From Akkermansiaceae bacterium UBA985 (GTDB lineage: Bacteria > Verrucomicrobiota > Verrucomicrobiia > Verrucomicrobiales > Akkermansiaceae), in contig DBBL01000046.1 of NCBI GenBank assembly GCA_002292185.1, forward strand, positions 7,238-18,550: a DNA stretch of 11,313 bases, in the 5' to 3' direction. Position 1 is the first letter of the stretch; each line of letters starts with the position of its first letter. This document shows positions 7,034-11,313 of the stretch, piece after piece. The position numbers and the translations under genes are program-made. The notes under the pieces were generated by a model that was not told the origin of the DNA, did not search any database, and saw only the letters and a program-made list of their open reading frames with translations.

Positions 7034-7933
7034 TTACCAAACGATTTTGCGGATACCAAGCTTCATGAACCATCCCGAATCGGCATCGTCTTCAAAGACT
7101 CCTGTGCCAGACGCGGTATCAATTTCTACTTCATTGGCAAAGGTCATACCAGCCCAGAGACCAAGCCATAGTTTTTCAGAAAGTTGACGCTCCACGCCAA
7201 CAGCAGCGTGATAACTACGTAAGCGAACATCAAAATCAGCGCCAGCTTCTTCAACATTCCAGGTGCCGCCTCCTGATGCTACGATGGCGTGCAGGATCCA
7301 ATCTTCGCTCGGCTGCCATGAGGCTTTAAAACTAGGACCCGAAAGCCTCACCAATAGGTCATCGTTTGGTTTCCACTGGAAACCGATTCCTGGATAGATC
7401 CGTGTTTCCATGGAATTTTCGAAGAAATAGACTCCGCCTATCCATGCCAAATCCGATGATGCGGCATAGCGAAAGCCCAATTGGCCATTCACTGAGAAGT
7501 CATCCATATCGATGCTGTTACCGTCAGTGGCCAAGCCCGGCTGCAGCAGTGTCATCCAGGACCATTTACTGCCTGGCTGACGATACATCCAGCGCAACTT
7601 AAGACGGAAATCATGCAAGTCCATATCACCGAGCAAAGTATCGGTATCGAGCCAAGTGGCTTTATAGTCCATCCCTATCATGAACGCATTATTATCATTC
7701 AGGTAGTGCGGAGCACTGAATGGAATATCCAGCTCAAATCTTTCATAGGAAAAGCCACCTGCCTCCGTGTCAAAATCAACTTCTCCAGCCATGCTGAAGC
7801 TTGCTTTTGTGGAAGGTGCTGTTGCCGGAGCCCTCGATAATAAAAAATCGCCAAGGCTCACCCTCTCAGCAGCGCTGACTACGGGTGATACAATCATCAA
7901 ACATAATAAAACCGGTAGGATTGTTATTTTCAT
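7034..7933 (-). CDS. Outer-membrane beta-barrel protein (DUF6268-like)
   Basis: Predicted exported protein of 299 residues, probably a small barrel in the outer membrane; function unknown. The N-terminus M-K-I-T-I-L-P followed by a hydrophobic stretch and V-V-S-A-A-E is a clear signal peptide with cleavage near residue 21 or 22. The mature part has many alternating hydrophobic/polar strands rich in Trp, Tyr, Gly and Asp (for example L-R-L-K-W-M-Y-R-type segments, G-L-G-F-R-Y-A, W-L-G-L-W-A-G-M-T-F) and ends in a strand with terminal Trp, fitting the C-terminal aromatic signal read by BamA. Strand spacing and length resemble the DUF6268 family; this is by appearance only. ATG 7931-7933 is chosen; an in-frame GTG two codons upstream (7939) lies in the possible AGGTG and is less likely. 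It is convergent with rpmA across the palindromic terminator. Confidence 0.82.
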   Translation of the reverse strand: MKITILPVLLCLMIVSPVVSAAERVSLGDFLLSRAPATAPSTKASFSMAGEVDFDTEAGGFSYERFELDIPFSAPHYLNDNNAFMIGMDYKATWLDTDTLLGDMDLHDFRLKLRWMYRQPGSKWSWMTLLQPGLATDGNSIDMDDFSVNGQLGFRYAASSDLAWIGGVYFFENSMETRIYPGIGFQWKPNDDLLVRLSGPSFKASWQPSEDWILHAIVASGGGTWNVEEAGADFDVRLRSYHAAVGVERQLSEKLWLGLWAGMTFANEVEIDTASGTGVFEDDADSGWFMKLGIRKIVW

Positions 7934-7966
7934 GAACACCTACATACACAAATTTTCAGACCTTCC

Positions 7967-7980
7967 CAAGAATCTTCTTG
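7967..7980. repeat. Inverted repeat CAAGAA-TC-TTCTTG
   Basis: A perfect 6-base inverted repeat with a 2-base centre lies 33 bases upstream of the outer-membrane gene start, in the gap after the MYG1-like gene. With one mismatch it extends by two more pairs. No U-run follows on either strand, so it is a poor terminator; it might be a regulator site or part of the 5' leader. Confidence 0.3.
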
Positions 7981-8015
7981 AGAATCAACGGGCCGTTTTC
8001 TCGTTCCAATCAACG

Positions 8016-8888
8016 CTACTCCCAAGCGTGGGATAGGATCTCTTTGAGACGCTCAAGCTCCGTAGCGCTGGTTTTGCACAGGAAGCCGCTGTTGTGGGCA
8101 AAGTGAACGTCCCCTGCTGATTCAACACGGGTAAAATCAATCCGTGGATGGTCATTAAATCGCGCCAAGCCAAAACCCTCGCCCCGGCTGTCTGGGTAGG
8201 CAATGGCCGCTATTTGCTCATGCAGCTCATTGACGATGATGTAACGCGCCAAGCTACCAGAAGCATCATCTATTGCAGACTCCGTGCGGGGTAAGAACAA
8301 AACATCAAAGCACTCCCCCCCTGAGGTGACCTCCCAGCGCTCAACATGTGCGCTGATGCTATCGAGCTTACTTCGCACCGACTTGAGATACTCAAGTAAA
8401 TCACCACCGATGTAGCACATTAGCTCATAAATAGGGTCCCCTGCATGCAGCTCACTATCTGGAGTGAGCTTGGCAAAACGCCGCAACATCGAAATATCAA
8501 TCGGTGAATTCAGCTTGCCTACAACTTCACGCGGCACGCCGAGCCACTCCGCTGTCTTCTGAGGCCCACGGCAATCAAACCATTCTGCGGGTTCTAACCA
8601 GTCACAAAACATCTGAGCATCCTCATACATGCCAAGGTGCTGGAGAATAAGTGACAGCGCACATGTAGGCGTATGATCACGTGGGAATTGATGATGATCG
8701 AAATTATTTTTTTCGGGTTCATGTCTGCCCCCTACATCGATGATGCAAACACTGGGGTCGTCGAGCTCCTGCTCGCTTGGATCGCGCCGAACAATGGGCA
8801 CGCCATGCACAGAAACCATCAGGCTACATGCGAGAAAATCATCTTTGTGGGCACCACCTGGGTGGGTAATTATAAGGCGAATAGACAT
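8016..8888 (-). CDS. MYG1/DHH-like phosphoesterase (predicted metal-dependent nuclease family)
   Basis: Predicted cytoplasmic metal-dependent phosphoesterase of 290 residues resembling the MYG1 (UPF0160) family, whose eukaryotic member is a 3'-5' RNA exonuclease. Motifs from the N-terminus are T-H-P-G-G-A-H14-K-D16-D17, the first metal-binding set of the DHH superfamily, D51-V-G-G, and the naming motif D64-H65-H66-Q67 in N-F-D-H-H-Q-F. Near the C-terminus G-D-V-H-F-A-H-N-S-G-F-L (259-270) matches the family's closing H-x-x-G-F element. Human MYG1 is about 80 residues longer, mostly from its targeting peptide and loops. ATG 8886-8888 gives M-S-I-R-L-I-I-T-H-P-G; an in-frame TTG at 8909 would add seven residues and is not needed. 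It lies 82 bases downstream of glgA on the same strand with no clear terminator between, so it may be read from the glgA promoter. The biological substrate in bacteria is not known to me. Confidence 0.82.
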   Translation of the reverse strand: MSIRLIITHPGGAHKDDFLACSLMVSVHGVPIVRRDPSEQELDDPSVCIIDVGGRHEPEKNNFDHHQFPRDHTPTCALSLILQHLGMYEDAQMFCDWLEPAEWFDCRGPQKTAEWLGVPREVVGKLNSPIDISMLRRFAKLTPDSELHAGDPIYELMCYIGGDLLEYLKSVRSKLDSISAHVERWEVTSGGECFDVLFLPRTESAIDDASGSLARYIIVNELHEQIAAIAYPDSRGEGFGLARFNDHPRIDFTRVESAGDVHFAHNSGFLCKTSATELERLKEILSHAWE

Positions 8889-8970
8889 AAATAAATTGGC
8901 AGAAAACAAACAGAGGCACGCGAGTGGCAGTCACCCCATTCTCATCCCCGTGACAAACAGGATGTTGGTT

Positions 8971-10587
8971 TTATTTACCCACTTTTTGGCCAAGCATCTT
9001 CTCATATAAATCAATATAAGCGGACGCCGTTGTATTGTGGTTAAAGCGCTCAGCTGACTCACGCATAATGCGTGAAAGGGTAGCCTCCTTCTCGCTTTTC
9101 GGACGGTGATAGAACCCCATCGCCTCATCAATGCCCCAGCGCAGCCCCTGGGGACCGTAGTGCTGAAATCTAAAGCCATTGCCCATGCTGCAATCATGAT
9201 GCATGTGCTCCACCGTATCGTGAATGCCGCCTGTGTCATGAACGACGGATAAGGTGCCATATTTAGGACTCACCATTTGAGGCAAGCCACAGGGCTCATA
9301 GCGAGAAGGCATGAGCATAAAGTCTGCACCGGCATAACCAAGGCGTGAAAAACCTTCGTCAAAATCACACACGGCAACTCGCCCATGCAAGTTATGCATG
9401 TCTAGAATACTGCGGAAATGCTGCTGGAAAGAACCATTGGCAATAATAGCGACCTGTAAGCCGATATCACTGTAATCCTCAATCGTCTGATAAAGGATAT
9501 CGGCGAGTAGCTGGCAGCCTTTTTGCATCGGATCAAGACGTGAGGGCCAAAATAAAATAGGGGCGTCAGGATCGATGTTTAAGCCGCAGCGCTCTTGGAG
9601 TTTACGCTTATTGATCGCCTTACCTTCCATGACCTTAGTATCATCATAATGAGACTCCAACGCTGGATCTGTAGTCGGATCATAAGAAACATCTGGCGCA
9701 TTAAGGATGCCCGTCGCGCAGCCAGCATGGAGCTTATTAGACAGTTCATTGCGAATCGCATCTGGCACAAAGCTATGTGTACCTTCAACCACCTCATGCA
9801 GGAAGGTGCTGCTCACAGAGTTGACATGGTCCGCAGCAAAAATGCCACTAGCTAGTAGGTCTGTTGCATTAGCCTCACGTGATTGCTCATAGGAATATGG
9901 CGGATTTTCAAAGTAGAGGTAATTCCAGAATTCAGCGACATCAATACCGCGGTCCTCAACCTCTGCCATCGATACTTTTTCAGTATGAATATTATGGACC
10001 GTGATTAAACACGGAATTCCATTGCGCTTGGCAACAGCGGGAATAAGCCCTGTCATCCAATCATTGCAGTGGATGAGATCCGGCTTAACTTTCGGAATAA
10101 TGTGGTTGATCACCTCGCGCATAAACGCGAGTGCCATATGCAAATTCTCACCCGCATAGACCTGATCGCGATGATAAAAAACTCTGTCCTCAGCCAGGTG
10201 AATGCGGTCTTTACCTAGATTTTCCCTGACGCGTTCGTATTCACGGTCATGGACGTTCTTCACCCCCTCATTGAACATTCTACGATAATTGGGTAAGGCG
10301 ACGTGAACATCGGCTCCTTGGTCGTATAGCGCACTTACAAGCGAGGCAGAAACATCGGCCATACCGCCTGCTTTAGCACTAAGACGCTGTGCCATGTTAC
10401 CCATACCGTCAGGCAGGTAGGTGATTTCAGGCGTTACCACCAAGATAGTCGGCTTTCTTGAAGGAGCAGAAGCTTTGGCTGACTCTTGCTTCTCTTGACT
10501 GGATGATGAGCTAGCCGCAGCACCCAGCTCTTTGGCTGGTTCAGCTGCTTGTGCAGCACCGTTCGTTGTCGCTTTTTTCTTACTCAT
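8971..10587 (-). CDS. glgA: Glycogen synthase (GT5, ADP-glucose:alpha-1,4-glucan glucosyltransferase)
   Basis: Transfers glucose from ADP-glucose to the non-reducing end of alpha-1,4-glucan in the cytoplasm, the elongation step of glycogen storage. The GT-B fold spans about 46-535. Family motifs present are K72-A-G-G-M-A-D-V (the K-x-G-G ADP-glucose loop), H173-C-N-D-W-M-T-G-L (N-D-W form as in plant granule-bound synthases), S-R350-L-D-P-M-Q-K356-G (donor-phosphate Arg and Lys), P-S-R-Y-E431-P-C-G-L (catalytic Glu loop) and D-T-G-G-I-H-D-T-V (451-459). At 538 residues it is about 60 longer than the E. coli enzyme. The excess is an Ala/Ser/Lys/Glu-rich, probably disordered tail (1-45) and a roughly 12-residue insertion between the first strand (T-P-E54) and K72. 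ATG 10585-10587 is a good start, but no Shine-Dalgarno is seen. A candidate promoter lies at 10625-10653. It is upstream of the MYG1-like gene. Confidence 0.95.
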   Translation of the reverse strand: MSKKKATTNGAAQAAEPAKELGAAASSSSSQEKQESAKASAPSRKPTILVVTPEITYLPDGMGNMAQRLSAKAGGMADVSASLVSALYDQGADVHVALPNYRRMFNEGVKNVHDREYERVRENLGKDRIHLAEDRVFYHRDQVYAGENLHMALAFMREVINHIIPKVKPDLIHCNDWMTGLIPAVAKRNGIPCLITVHNIHTEKVSMAEVEDRGIDVAEFWNYLYFENPPYSYEQSREANATDLLASGIFAADHVNSVSSTFLHEVVEGTHSFVPDAIRNELSNKLHAGCATGILNAPDVSYDPTTDPALESHYDDTKVMEGKAINKRKLQERCGLNIDPDAPILFWPSRLDPMQKGCQLLADILYQTIEDYSDIGLQVAIIANGSFQQHFRSILDMHNLHGRVAVCDFDEGFSRLGYAGADFMLMPSRYEPCGLPQMVSPKYGTLSVVHDTGGIHDTVEHMHHDCSMGNGFRFQHYGPQGLRWGIDEAMGFYHRPKSEKEATLSRIMRESAERFNHNTTASAYIDLYEKMLGQKVGK

Positions 10588-10624
10588 ACTTGCTTACAAG
10601 GAGTCAGACCATGTTTTAGGGATG

Positions 10625-10653
10625 ATTTTATTCTGTTACAAGGATGATGTCAC
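10625..10653 (-). promoter_or_regulatory. Candidate sigma70-type promoter of glgA
   Basis: On the minus strand GTGACA (10653-10648) and TAAAAT (10630-10625) are separated by exactly 17 bases; each matches the consensus at five of six positions. The transcript would start near 10618, about 30 bases before the glgA ATG, and just downstream of the coxB terminator, the expected layout for an independent unit. Confidence 0.5.
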
Positions 10654-10671
10654 AACTCGCGTGTTTAAAAT

Positions 10672-10705
10672 AAAAAAAAGCAGCTCCGAATTTACGGAAC
10701 TGCTT
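10672..10705 (-). terminator. Intrinsic terminator downstream of coxB
   Basis: Read on the minus strand, AAGCAGTTCCG, loop TAAATT, then CGGAGCTGCTT form an 11-pair stem with a single G-U pair, followed directly by a run of eight Ts overlapping the stem end (plus-strand A-run at 10672-10679). It begins 35 bases after the coxB stop and separates the coxB transcript from glgA. Confidence 0.92.
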
Positions 10706-10740
10706 ATTAATAAGTCATTTACTTACTTGCTGACTAGGTA

Positions 10741-11313
10741 TCACTTCCGCTTTTTGGCGAGTTCCTCGTCACTACGTGACTTGGCCCACTCGAAGTATTC
10801 GTTAGCGTCGATCACTTCCATACTGCCCTTCATGTTAGCATGGGCTTCACCACAAAGTTGAGCGCAGACAACAAAAGTCTCCATTTTCTCCACCGGCCTA
10901 AACCACATTGGGATTTCACTGCCAGGAATACAGTCTTGTTGGATACGCATCGGAACGATGGCAAAGTTGTGAATCACATCCTTGGAGGACACCTGGAGAA
11001 TGGTGTTACGGTGAACAGGCAGACGAAGAATAGAGGTGGAGATAAAGTCATCATCACCATTAGGATCGATCGGATCGATGCCCAGAGAATTGTCACCTGT
11101 GATCAGAGAGTTATCTGTGCGGCCAAAAATACCATCGTTACCCGGGTAGTGGTAAGTCCAGCTGTATTGTTGGCCGATGATGCGCACACGGGGAGCATCG
11201 GGGTCGTTGGCAACGACACGCTCGAAAGTATCCGTCCGCTCAGCCCAGAGAGGGAAAGCAAATCCGAGCAAGAACACGGCCTCGACAATAACAACACCAA
11301 TTTCTAGGTGTGT
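10741..11313 (-). CDS. coxB: Cytochrome c oxidase subunit II, 3' part (5' end beyond right edge)
   Basis: Subunit II of a haem-copper oxidase accepts electrons from cytochrome c at its CuA centre on the periplasmic face. The frame is open to the window edge, so the first transmembrane helix and start are missing; 190 residues remain. The visible part begins in the second membrane helix (T-H-L-E-I-G-V-V ... F-P-L-W-A), then the aromatic stretch Q-Q-Y-S-W-T-Y-H-Y-P (48-57). The CuA cupredoxin domain has ligands H115 (D-V-I-H-N-F), C150, C154, H158 and M161 in C-A-Q-L-C-G-E-A-H-A-N-M; numbering counts from the edge. The usual Glu of C-A-E-L-C-G is Gln (Q152), which should still supply its backbone carbonyl. 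The tail after about 170 is short and charged, with no haem-binding C-x-x-C-H, so it is not a caa3-type fusion at this end. A strong terminator follows the stop. Confidence 0.95.
   Translation of the reverse strand, partial: THLEIGVVIVEAVFLLGFAFPLWAERTDTFERVVANDPDAPRVRIIGQQYSWTYHYPGNDGIFGRTDNSLITGDNSLGIDPIDPNGDDDFISTSILRLPVHRNTILQVSSKDVIHNFAIVPMRIQQDCIPGSEIPMWFRPVEKMETFVVCAQLCGEAHANMKGSMEVIDANEYFEWAKSRSDEELAKKRK

Noticed and set aside
8020..8033. TCCCA-AGCG-TGGGA hairpin as terminator of the MYG1-like gene
   Set aside because: The stem is only five pairs, overlaps the end of the coding region and has no U-run.
10840..11307. 155-codon plus-strand open frame opposite coxB
   Set aside because: Shadow of coxB, whose CuA ligands and membrane helix are unmistakable.

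Overview
The window looks like an ordinary chromosomal segment of a Gram-negative bacterium, most likely a member of the Verrucomicrobiota (perhaps a marine, Rubritalea-like member of the Verrucomicrobiales). This assignment is inferred from the protein mix: a GT5 glycogen synthase with an Ala/Ser/Lys-rich N-terminal tail, a caa3/aa3-type cytochrome oxidase subunit II, an outer-membrane barrel, a secreted laminarinase-like GH16 with a 'Y-x-L-E ... W ... G' module typical of that phylum, and a membrane-anchored kinase-like protein. Most starts lack a Shine-Dalgarno sequence; rplU is the clear exception. No rRNA, tRNA, CRISPR array, insertion sequence or phage gene was seen, and no gene-free stretch exceeds 300 bases. 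The longest, 1665-1887, is 223 bases and lies between divergent genes.

Left part (1-1664): the 5' part of an unrecognised minus-strand gene runs off the left edge. A secreted GH16 beta-glucanase diverges from it. An 83-residue basic hypothetical protein on the minus strand converges on the GH16 gene.

Centre (1888-6914, plus strand): a large single-pass membrane protein has a cytoplasmic kinase fold that lacks the ATP-binding Lys and the catalytic Asp, so it is probably a pseudokinase, followed by a long helical, TPR-like C-terminal part. Next come a histone-deacetylase-family amidohydrolase and, 9 bases after it, a short-chain dehydrogenase/reductase. The ribosomal genes rplU and rpmA (L21 and L27) follow with their own leader, closed by a perfect 30-base palindromic terminator.

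Right part (7034-11313, minus strand): an outer-membrane beta-barrel protein (DUF6268-like), a MYG1/DHH-like phosphoesterase, glycogen synthase glgA with a good sigma70-like promoter, an intrinsic terminator, and the 3' part of coxB, whose CuA site is complete. The genes mostly serve unrelated core functions: beta-glucan degradation and glycogen synthesis, translation, respiration and envelope. The least explained parts are the pseudokinase, the HDAC-SDR pair and the small basic protein.
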